Under the pieces are notes generated by a model. That model did not search any database and was not told the origin of the DNA. It saw nothing but the letters and a program-made list of their open reading frames with translations. A DNA stretch of 37,454 bases from Actinomycetota bacterium (GTDB taxonomy: Bacteria; Actinomycetota; Actinomycetes; Actinomycetales; Microbacteriaceae): NCBI GenBank assembly GCA_018268515.1, contig JAFDWK010000050.1, forward strand, positions 45,404-82,857, given 5' to 3'. Positions 15,279 through 21,749 of this stretch are shown one piece after another. Within the stretch, counting starts at the first letter, position 1, and the number at the start of each line of letters is the position of its first letter. The translations under genes and the position numbers were made by a program.

Positions 15279-15821
15279 CTACTCCACCCAGGGGTCCTTC
15301 TTGTCGTCTGCGATCGGCTCCTCGAGCGGGACGACCAGGATCGGCCGGGACTGGCGGTGCGAGAGCCGGGCCGCGACGGATCCGGTGAAGAACTCGCGGA
15401 TCGACTCGCCGATGCCCCGGCTGCGCGTGCCGACCACGATCAGCTGCGCGTCGACCTCTCCGGCGAGGTGCTTGATCGCGAGCGCGGGGTCGCCGACGAG
15501 CTGGCGGGCGGCCCAGGTGAGCCCGGATCCGCTGAGCACCTGCTCGACCTCGCGCCGCAGCTCCGCGAACTCCTCGGCGCCGGTGTCGATGTTCAGATCG
15601 ATGGGCGCGGAGTGCACCATCCCGTCCGGATCCTCGAACGTCACGAACCGGGTGACGTCGACGTGCACCACCACCAGCGCGGCCTTCAGCAGTCCGGCGT
15701 AGTGCATGGCCTCGGCCAGCACGCGCGGCGGCTGACCGGGGCGCAGAGCGACGATCACGGCCTTCTGCAACTGCGCGCTCTGCAGCTCCTGATCGTCGGG
15801 CGTGGAGGTGGAGTCGCTCAT
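15279..15821 (-). CDS. Universal stress protein, UspA family
   Basis: The 180-residue protein has a single Usp alpha/beta domain. An N-terminal S/D-rich tail of about 25 residues is followed by V-I-V-A-L-R-P-G-Q, a central beta strand A-A-L-V-V-V-H-V-D-V-T, the A-x-x-L-V-G-D-P-A-L-A-I block and the nucleotide-binding signature L-I-V-V-G-T-R-S-R-G-I-G-E near residues 130-142, then T-G-S-V-A-A-R-L-S-H and P-I-L-V-V-P-L. The G-2x-G-9x-G-(S/T) pattern suggests the ATP-binding subclass. ATG 15821 has GGAAGGAA at a suitable distance. It is monocistronic, with its stop facing palindrome 3. Confidence 0.88.
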   Translation of the reverse strand: MSDSTSTPDDQELQSAQLQKAVIVALRPGQPPRVLAEAMHYAGLLKAALVVVHVDVTRFVTFEDPDGMVHSAPIDLNIDTGAEEFAELRREVEQVLSGSGLTWAARQLVGDPALAIKHLAGEVDAQLIVVGTRSRGIGESIREFFTGSVAARLSHRQSRPILVVPLEEPIADDKKDPWVE

Positions 15822-15885
15822 CTCGTCGTTCCTTCCGGCTGGCGGTCGCGGGGCCCGTCACGGCGAGGTGAGGTGGCCCTCGTGC

Positions 15886-15973
15886 TATCCTGGATGCTAC
15901 TCTTACCGGCCGCGAGCCGGTGCCGGAAATAGACAACGGGCCCCGTTCCCGCCCGTTGCTTACAGTAAGGGGG
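15886..15973 (+). promoter_or_regulatory. Promoter and structured 5' leader of the DUF3073 gene
   Basis: A -10-like TATCCT (15886-15891) would start a leader of about 84 nt. The leader contains two consecutive hairpins, ACCGGC/GCCGGT (15905-15910 with 15916-15921) and AACGGGC/GCCCGTT (15935-15941 with 15951-15957), then AAGGGGG (15967-15973) as ribosome-binding site 8 nt before the ATG. Whether the hairpins regulate translation is not known. Confidence 0.5.
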
Positions 15974-15981
15974 TCTCGCGC

Positions 15982-16170
15982 ATGGGCCGTGGCCGTCAGA
16001 AGGCAAAGCACACCAAGATCGCTCGCGAACTCAAGGCGTACAGTCCTTCGGTGAACTACTCCGCGCTGGAGCGCGAGCTGGGTCATCCCGCTTCTGAGGA
16101 AGACCAGTACGTCGACAAGTGGGCCGATCAGTACGCCGACGAAGACGAGGACGAGCTCGAAAAAGCCTGA
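15982..16170 (+). CDS. DUF3073 domain-containing small protein
   Basis: The 62-residue protein opens M-G-R-G-R-Q-K-A-K-H-T-K-I-A-R-E-L-K-Y-like (here A-R-E-L-K-A-Y-S-P), the diagnostic N-terminus of DUF3073, a family found in actinobacteria. The N-terminal half is strongly basic. The C-terminal third (D-Q-Y-V-D-K-W-A-D-Q-Y-A-D-E-D-E-D-E-L) is strongly acidic. Function is unknown; the charge pattern would allow nucleic-acid contact. A strong ribosome-binding site, a structured leader and a hairpin terminator show a monocistronic, probably well expressed gene. Confidence 0.92.
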   Translation: MGRGRQKAKHTKIARELKAYSPSVNYSALERELGHPASEEDQYVDKWADQYADEDEDELEKA

Positions 16171-16184
16171 GCCCCGTCGTTCGA

Positions 16185-16215
16185 AACCCCGCCCGAGTCC
16201 GCTCGTGGCGGGGTT
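16185..16215 (+). terminator. Rho-independent-like terminator after DUF3073
   Basis: AACCCCGCC (16185-16193) pairs with GGCGGGGTT (16207-16215), with a 13-nt loop that can itself pair CGAG with CTCG. It lies 15 nt after the stop codon. The following bases (TTCGTCGTTGG) form only a weak U-rich tail, common in high-GC actinobacteria. Confidence 0.8.
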
Positions 16216-16274
16216 CGTCGTTGGCGTGCTGCGAGTCGAGCGCGAGTCGGTCTGACGCGCGCGATCGCGCACCG

Positions 16275-16326
16275 GCCAAGGGCGCCTGCCAAGGGCGCCT
16301 GCCGAGGGCGCCTGCCGAGGGCGTCT
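16275..16326. repeat. 13-bp tandem repeat, 4 units
   Basis: Four 13-bp units GCC(A/G)AGGGCGCCT occupy 16275-16287, 16288-16300, 16301-16313 and 16314-16326; the last has GTCT in place of GCCT. They are noncoding, between the DUF3073 terminator and the MOSC gene. Confidence 0.88.
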
Positions 16327-16416
16327 GCCCGCGCCCTCCGGGTCTGAACCGCTCGTGCGCGCCGGCCCACGCACTCCTGGTCCGAACCGTTCCAGCGCTC
16401 CTGCGAGGATGGATCC

Positions 16417-17241
16417 ATGCCTCACGTCGTCGCGCTGTACCGCCACCCGGTCAAGGGCTTCACACCCGAGAGCCTGCCCGCCCTCACCGTGCAGGCCGAT
16501 GGGCGCATCGCCGGAGACCGGGTGCTCGCGTTCCGCTTCGCCGACGCAGCGACGCCCGAGGAGCGCGACGGCATCGACTACTGGCCGAAGTCGAAGGGCC
16601 TCGCCCTGGAGTCCTTCCCCGGCCTCGCCGCGCTGCAGCTGTCGTACGACGACGCGACGCAGCGCGTGCGCATCGTCCACGACGGATCCGCACTCGTCGA
16701 GGCGGGCCTGGACGACGACGGCCGCGCCGCGCTCGTCGACGCGGTGACCGCGTTCGTGCTCGGCTCCCCCGACGGCAGACGGCTGCGGCGCCCCGGCCGA
16801 CTGCCCCTGGTGCTCGTCGGCGACGGCGAGCGGTCGCGCTTCCAGGACCGCGGACGCGGCTATGTCACCGTGCACAGCGCTGCGAGCGTCGCCGCCCTCG
16901 GCGCCGCCCTGGAACGGGAGATCGATGACCGCCGGTTCCGCTCGAACGTGGTGATCGGCGGCGTCGACGCCTGGGACGAACTGGACTGGCAGGGCGACGT
17001 CACGATCGGCGAGGTGCGCCTCGCCACCGCCGGCCCCATCGTGCGGTGCCTGGCGACGCACGCGAACCCCGACACGGGCGAGCGCGACGCGAGCGTGCTG
17101 AAGACGCTGACCGGATCCCTCGGCCAGGACGAGCCGACCCTGGGCCGGCTGCTGATCCTGCCCGGTGTGAGCGGCGCCGTGGGCGACGACTCCGGAGCCG
17201 GCGGCACGATCCGGGTCGGCGACAAGGTCGCCATCGGGTGA
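16417..17241 (+). CDS. MOSC domain-containing protein
   Basis: The 274-residue protein has an N-terminal MOSC beta-barrel (Y-R-H-P-V-K-G-F-T-P-E-S-L near 8-20, G-R-I-A-G-D-R-V-L-A-F near 29-39) and a C-terminal MOSC domain with R-F-R-S-N-V-V-I near 170-177 and the conserved cysteine in R-C-L-A-T-H-A-N-P-D-T-G-E-R-D near 209-223. MOSC proteins bind molybdenum cofactor or transfer sulfur and include mARC-type reductases. The exact substrate cannot be told. No molybdopterin biosynthesis genes lie nearby. The ATG is exactly 7 nt after a GAGGAT hexamer (16405-16410), with GGATCC between the two, a possible leaderless start. Confidence 0.88.
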   Translation: MPHVVALYRHPVKGFTPESLPALTVQADGRIAGDRVLAFRFADAATPEERDGIDYWPKSKGLALESFPGLAALQLSYDDATQRVRIVHDGSALVEAGLDDDGRAALVDAVTAFVLGSPDGRRLRRPGRLPLVLVGDGERSRFQDRGRGYVTVHSAASVAALGAALEREIDDRRFRSNVVIGGVDAWDELDWQGDVTIGEVRLATAGPIVRCLATHANPDTGERDASVLKTLTGSLGQDEPTLGRLLILPGVSGAVGDDSGAGGTIRVGDKVAIG

Positions 17242-17277
17242 CCGCCTCCCGGCGCCGTCGCCGCATGGGCGCCCCGC

Positions 17278-18348
17278 TCAGCGCGACGGCGGGGCCGTGC
17301 TGGCCCGCACCACCAGCTCGGTCGGGATGAGCTGCGGGGCGACGGGGTCGGGTTCGGATCCGGTCGCCGCCACGCCGTCCAACTCGGCGATCAGCGCGTC
17401 GACGGCGAGTGCGCCGACCTCCTCGAAGCGCTGGCGCACAGTCGTCAGCGGCGGCCACACGTAGCCGGCATCCGAGGTGTCGTCGAACCCGACGACGCTC
17501 ACCTCCTCGGGCACCCGCCGTCCCGCCTCGTGCAGGGCGCGGAGCAGGCCGATCGCCATGCCGTCGTTCGCCGCGAAGACCGCGGTCACGTCGTCCCGGG
17601 CGGCGAGCACTCGCCCCGCGGCGTACCCGGACTCGGCCGACCAGTCGCCGATCAGCACCTCGGGCACTGACCGTGCGTGCTCCTCGAGCACCGCCCGCCA
17701 CGCCTCGGTGCGCCGGGTGGCGGCATAGGAGGATCGCGGTCCCGCGACGTGCCACACCGTGTCGTGCCCCAGCGCCAGCAGATGCTCGGTGGCCTGGCGG
17801 GCGCCGAGCGCCTGGTCGTTGTCGACGAGCGGGTGGGAGAAATGCTGATTCGAGTCGATCACCACGATCGGAAGGCCCGGCGGGATCTCGATCTCGGATC
17901 CGTCCAGCTGATGCGCCTCGATGAGGATGATGATGCCGTCCACGGCGTGCTCTGCCAGCCTGTGGAAGGCGCCGCTCACCGTGGACAGGTTGCCCTGTTC
18001 GACGGGGATGAGCGTGAGCGCGTAGCCCGCCTGCGCGGCGCGCACCGCGATCGCGTCCAGCGTGCGGTGATTGCCATAGGGCGCGAGGGTGAACATGATC
18101 ACGCCGATCGCGCGGAAGCGCCCGGAGCGCAGCGCCCGCGCCGCGCTGTTCGGGCGGTATCCGAGGCTCGCCATCGCCGCCTCGACCTTCGCGCGGGTCG
18201 CGGCGCCGACGTAGCCCTTCGCATTCGCGACGCGGGAGACGGTCTGCCCGGAGACGCCGGCGGCCCGCGCGACATCCTCCAGCGACGGGTCGCGCCGTCG
18301 CAGCGGAGCGGTCGGGGGCGACCCGGGTGCGACGTCCTCGGCGTTCAT
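17278..18348 (-). CDS. LacI family transcriptional regulator
   Basis: The 356-residue repressor has a LacI helix-turn-helix at residues 22-45 (P-S-L-E-D-V-A-R-A-A-G-V-S-G-Q-T-V-S-R-V), the hinge G-Y-R-P-N-S-A-A-R-A-L-R-S-G at 63-76 and a periplasmic-binding-protein-like effector domain to the end. The ATG at 18348 with GCGAGGA upstream is chosen. The in-frame GTG at 18378 lies inside the operator and gives a non-family N-terminus. The gene is divergent from a galactoside ABC transporter and GH35 operon, separated by 98 nt holding two identical operator copies. It should repress that operon and probably itself, with a galactoside as inducer. Confidence 0.9.
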   Translation of the reverse strand: MNAEDVAPGSPPTAPLRRRDPSLEDVARAAGVSGQTVSRVANAKGYVGAATRAKVEAAMASLGYRPNSAARALRSGRFRAIGVIMFTLAPYGNHRTLDAIAVRAAQAGYALTLIPVEQGNLSTVSGAFHRLAEHAVDGIIILIEAHQLDGSEIEIPPGLPIVVIDSNQHFSHPLVDNDQALGARQATEHLLALGHDTVWHVAGPRSSYAATRRTEAWRAVLEEHARSVPEVLIGDWSAESGYAAGRVLAARDDVTAVFAANDGMAIGLLRALHEAGRRVPEEVSVVGFDDTSDAGYVWPPLTTVRQRFEEVGALAVDALIAELDGVAATGSEPDPVAPQLIPTELVVRASTAPPSR

Positions 18349-18361
18349 GCGTCCTCGCTTC

Positions 18362-18411
18362 TGTTGACGTTGACACACTAGCGCGACTCCCTATATGTTG
18401 ACGTTGACACA
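18362..18411 (+). promoter_or_regulatory. Twin LacI operators overlapping the galactoside operon promoter
   Basis: Two identical 16-bp copies of TGTTGACGTTGACACA lie at 18362-18377 and 18396-18411, 34 bp apart (about three helical turns). TTGACA within the first copy (18370-18375) can serve as -35 and TATATG (18392-18397), overlapping the start of the second, as -10 with a 16-bp spacer. The site is a near-palindrome around ACGT. Occupancy of both would block the permease operon promoter and also cover the region just upstream of lacI. Confidence 0.88.
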
Positions 18412-18446
18412 CGGGGATCCCGACCCCCTTCACCAAGGAGACGTCG

Positions 18447-19352
18447 ATGATGACACTGCAGGATCTGCGCAGCGCGACGCGCCGCGATCGGGCGGACTGG
18501 CGGGGGTGGGCGTTCGTCGGACCTTTCCTGGTCGTGTTCGCCCTGGTGTTCTTGGCCCCGCTGGCGTACTCCGTGTATCTGAGTCTGTTCCGCGAGCAAC
18601 TGGTCGGCGGCAACGCGTTCGTCGGGCTGGACAACTACGTCGCGGCGCTCACCGACCCGCAGTTCTGGGAGTCGTTCGGCCGGGTGCTGCTGTTCCTCGT
18701 GGTGCAGGTGCCGATCATGCTGGCGCTCGCCCTCGGCGCCGCGCTCGCCCTCGACAGCGGGCGCCTGCGCGGTGCGTCGTTCTTCCGGATCCTGGTGTTC
18801 CTGCCCTACGCGGTGCCCGCGGTCGTCGCCGTGCTGATGTGGGGATACATCTACGGAGACCAGTTCGGCCTCGCCGGCAACATCAACCAGCTGGTCGGAT
18901 TCAACCTGCTCACCCCGTTCGCCCGGGAATGGATCCTGGCCTCGATCGGCAACATCGTCACCTGGGAGTTCGTGGGCTACAACATGCTGATCTTCTACTC
19001 GGCGCTGAAGACCATCCCCGGCGACCTGTACGAGGCCGCGGCCCTCGACGGCGCCGGCCAGTGGCGCATCGTGACCGCCATCAAGATCCCCGCCGTGCGC
19101 GGCGCCCTCGTGATCGCCACCATCTTCTCGATCATCGGCAGCTTCCAGCTGTTCAACGAGCCCAACATCCTACGTCCGCTCGCACCGAACGTGATCACCA
19201 CGTTCTTCACCCCGAACATGTACGCCTACAACCTCTCCTTCGCCGGTCAGCAGTTCAACTACGCCGCCACCATCGCGATCGTGATGGGCGTCATCACGGC
19301 CGTGATCGCCTACGTCGTGCAGCTGCGCGGATCCCGGGCGGAGGTGCGCTGA
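18447..19352 (+). CDS. Carbohydrate ABC transporter permease, MalF/LacF-like
   Basis: The 301-residue protein has six predicted membrane helices, beginning G-W-A-F-V-G-P-F-L-V-V-F-A-L-V-F near residue 22. The permease EAA loop is Y-E-A-A-A-L-D-G-A-G-Q-W-R-I-V near 196-210. It is the first gene of the LacI-controlled operon and should form the membrane channel with the next gene. AAGGAG (about 18435-18440) precedes the ATG pair at 18447/18450; I chose the first. Substrate is inferred from the beta-galactosidase at the end of the operon. Confidence 0.92.
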   Translation: MMTLQDLRSATRRDRADWRGWAFVGPFLVVFALVFLAPLAYSVYLSLFREQLVGGNAFVGLDNYVAALTDPQFWESFGRVLLFLVVQVPIMLALALGAALALDSGRLRGASFFRILVFLPYAVPAVVAVLMWGYIYGDQFGLAGNINQLVGFNLLTPFAREWILASIGNIVTWEFVGYNMLIFYSALKTIPGDLYEAAALDGAGQWRIVTAIKIPAVRGALVIATIFSIIGSFQLFNEPNILRPLAPNVITTFFTPNMYAYNLSFAGQQFNYAATIAIVMGVITAVIAYVVQLRGSRAEVR

Positions 19353-19353
19353 G

Positions 19354-20289
19354 ATGACCGCCCTCACCACCCCACGCGGAACGAATGGAAACCGTGGAAC
19401 CCGCAGCGCGAATCGAACCCGCGGAGCGAACGGATCGCACGCCATGCGCCCTCGCAGCTCGAAGCTGCTGCTGCTCGTCATGGTGCTGTACGCGCTGTAC
19501 ACCCTGGTGCCGCTCGCCTGGCTGCTGATCAGCGCGACCAAGACCCAGGCGGGCCTGTTCGGATCCTTCGGACTCTGGTTCTCCGGCGACTTCGCCTTCT
19601 TCGACAACCTGATGCAGACGCTCACCTACCGCGACGGGATCTTCCTGCGCTGGCTCGGCAACACGCTGCTGTACGTCGTGATCGGGGCGGGCGGGGCGAC
19701 CCTGCTCGCGACCCTGGCCGGCTACGGTCTGGCGAAGTACCGCTTCCCGGGCCGCCGCGCGGTGTTCGCCGTGGTGCTCGGCGCGGTCGCCGTTCCCGGC
19801 ACCGCGCTGGCCGTGCCGACCTTCCTGCTGTTCAGCCAGATGGGCCTCACGAACTCCCCCTGGGCCGTGATCATCCCGTCGCTGATCAGCCCGTTCGGCC
19901 TCTACCTGATGTGGGTGTTCGCCTCGGATGCGGTGCCCGCCGAGCTGCTCGAGGCGGCCAGGATCGACGGCGCCGGTGAGTTCCGGATCTTCTTCACGAT
20001 CGCGATGCGCCTACTCGCCCCCGGCATCGTCACGGTGGTCCTGTTCACCGTCGTCGCGACCTGGAACAACTACTTCCTGCCGCTCATCATGCTCAGCGAT
20101 CCGTCCTGGTACCCGCTCAGCGTGGGCCTGAACCAGTGGGCGGCGCAGGCCTCGGGCGTGAGCGCCCAGCCCATCTACAACCTCGTGATCATGGGGTCCG
20201 TCCTCACGATCATCCCGATCGTCATCGCATTCCTCCTGCTGCAGCGGTTCTGGCAGGCGGGCCTCAGCGCTGGCAGCGTCAAGCAGTGA
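19354..20289 (+). CDS. Carbohydrate ABC transporter permease, MalG/LacG-like
   Basis: The 311-residue protein has a basic, Asn/Arg-rich N-terminal tail of about 30 residues and six helices. The EAA motif is L-L-E-A-A-R-I-D-G-A-G-E-F-R-I-F near 197-212. It starts 1 nt after the stop of the first permease, so the two are translationally linked and should form a heterodimeric channel. No ATP-binding subunit is encoded in the operon. In actinobacteria a shared MsiK-type ATPase encoded elsewhere commonly energises such importers (established for Streptomyces; inferred here). Confidence 0.92.
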   Translation: MTALTTPRGTNGNRGTRSANRTRGANGSHAMRPRSSKLLLLVMVLYALYTLVPLAWLLISATKTQAGLFGSFGLWFSGDFAFFDNLMQTLTYRDGIFLRWLGNTLLYVVIGAGGATLLATLAGYGLAKYRFPGRRAVFAVVLGAVAVPGTALAVPTFLLFSQMGLTNSPWAVIIPSLISPFGLYLMWVFASDAVPAELLEAARIDGAGEFRIFFTIAMRLLAPGIVTVVLFTVVATWNNYFLPLIMLSDPSWYPLSVGLNQWAAQASGVSAQPIYNLVIMGSVLTIIPIVIAFLLLQRFWQAGLSAGSVKQ

Positions 20290-20332
20290 CGCACCCCTGC
20301 ACAGCAAGCACAACGTAGTGAAGGAGAAACTC

Positions 20333-21673
20333 ATGGCACCCACTCGCACGGTGCGTCGAACCCTCGTCGCGGCGGCGGCCGTCATCGCGACGATCGGCAC
20401 CCTGGCCGGCTGCTCGGGCGGAGGAGCATCGACGGGCGGATCCGGATCCGCCTCCGATCTCGACGCCGCGCTGAAGACGGGCGGCGAGATCACCTACTGG
20501 TCGTGGACGCCCAGCGCCGAGGCGCAGGTCGCCGCGTTCGAGAAGGCCTACCCGAACGTCAAGGTCAAGCTCGTGAATGCCGGTACCAACACCGAGGAGT
20601 ACACGAAGCTGCAGAACGCGATCAAGGCCGGCTCCGGGGCTCCCGATGTCGTGCAGATCGAGTACTACGCGATGCCGCAGTTCGCGCTCTCCGACTCCCT
20701 GGTCGATCTGTCGGCGTACGGCATGTCCGACCTGAAGTCGAAGTACAGCGCCTCCACCTGGGGCGCGGTGAACATCGGCGGCAAGCTGGTCGGGCTCCCG
20801 CAGGACTCCGGCCCCATGGCGCTGTTCTATAACAAGAAGGTCTTCGACACCTACGGCATCGAGGTCCCGAAGACGTGGGACGAGTACGTCGCGGCCGCCA
20901 AGAAGCTGCACGCCGCCGACCCCACGAAGTACATCACCGCGGACACCGGCGACTCCGGCTTCACCACCAGCATGATCTGGCAGGCGGGCGGCAAGCCGTT
21001 CACCACCGATGGCACGAAGGTGACCATCGACCTGGCCGATGAGGGCACCAAGAAGTGGACCTCGGTCTGGAACCAGCTCTCCCAGGAGGGGCTGCTCTCC
21101 TCGACCCCCGGCTGGTCGGACGAGTGGTACAAGGGCCTCGGTGACGGCTCGATCGCCTCGCTCGTGATCGGCGCCTGGATGCCCGGCGTGCTGGAGTCCA
21201 GCGTCGCGAGCGCGTCCGGCGACTGGCGTGTGGCCCCCACCCCGACGTACGACGGCACGGCCGCGAACTCCGAGAACGGCGGCGGCGGCCAGGCCGTCAC
21301 CAAGCAGTCGAAGAACCCCGCGCTGGCTGCCGCCTTCCTGCGCTGGCTGAACAGCGACCCGGCCTCGATCAAGGTCTTCCTGGAGTCGGGCGGCTTCCCG
21401 TCGACCACGGCCGACCTCGAGGACCCGACGTTTCTCTCCGCAGCCCCGGCCTACTTCGGTGGTCAGAAGATCAACGAGGTGCTCACCCAGGGCTCGAAGG
21501 ACGTGCGAACCGGCTGGAGCTACCTGCCGTTCCAGGTGTACGCGAACAGCATCTTCGGCGACACCGTCGGCCAGGCGTACCAGAACAAGACCGACCTCAA
21601 CGACGGCCTGAAGGCGTGGCAGGAGGCGCTCGTCAAGTACGGCAACGCCCAGGGCTTCACCGTCAACAAGTAA
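20333..21673 (+). CDS. Sugar ABC transporter substrate-binding lipoprotein
   Basis: The 446-residue protein has a signal peptide with lipobox L-A-G-C (Cys27) followed by a G/S-rich tether, then a family 1 solute-binding fold: G-G-E-I-T-Y-W-S-W-T-P-S-A-E near 49-62, P-D-V-V-Q-I-E-Y-Y near 104-112 and G-L-P-Q-D-S-G-P-M-A-L-F-Y-N near 152-165. It should capture a galactoside outside the membrane for the two upstream permeases. ATG 20333 is chosen for the AAGGAG 6 nt before it over an in-frame GTG at 20318. A strong hairpin follows the gene and may raise its transcript level relative to the downstream enzyme. Confidence 0.92.
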   Translation: MAPTRTVRRTLVAAAAVIATIGTLAGCSGGGASTGGSGSASDLDAALKTGGEITYWSWTPSAEAQVAAFEKAYPNVKVKLVNAGTNTEEYTKLQNAIKAGSGAPDVVQIEYYAMPQFALSDSLVDLSAYGMSDLKSKYSASTWGAVNIGGKLVGLPQDSGPMALFYNKKVFDTYGIEVPKTWDEYVAAAKKLHAADPTKYITADTGDSGFTTSMIWQAGGKPFTTDGTKVTIDLADEGTKKWTSVWNQLSQEGLLSSTPGWSDEWYKGLGDGSIASLVIGAWMPGVLESSVASASGDWRVAPTPTYDGTAANSENGGGGQAVTKQSKNPALAAAFLRWLNSDPASIKVFLESGGFPSTTADLEDPTFLSAAPAYFGGQKINEVLTQGSKDVRTGWSYLPFQVYANSIFGDTVGQAYQNKTDLNDGLKAWQEALVKYGNAQGFTVNK

Positions 21674-21680
21674 TCACCGC

Positions 21681-21714
21681 ATCGGGGAGGGGGCGCTCCT
21701 GCCCCCTCCCCGAT
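21681..21714 (+). terminator. Strong hairpin between binding protein and beta-galactosidase genes
   Basis: A perfect 14-bp stem, ATCGGGGAGGGGGC (21681-21694) with its complement at 21701-21714, has a 6-nt loop. It begins 8 nt after the binding-protein stop and 36 nt before the GH35 start. Lacking a U-tract, it may stabilise the upstream mRNA or act as a partial terminator, giving more binding protein than enzyme. Confidence 0.85.
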
Positions 21715-21749
21715 CCGTCTGCGCCCCCGGGCGCTCAGGGAGCATCCGC

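Noticed and set aside
18348-18378. Longer LacI start at GTG 18378
   Set aside because: The extra codons come from the operator sequence and the ATG at 18348 has a ribosome-binding site.
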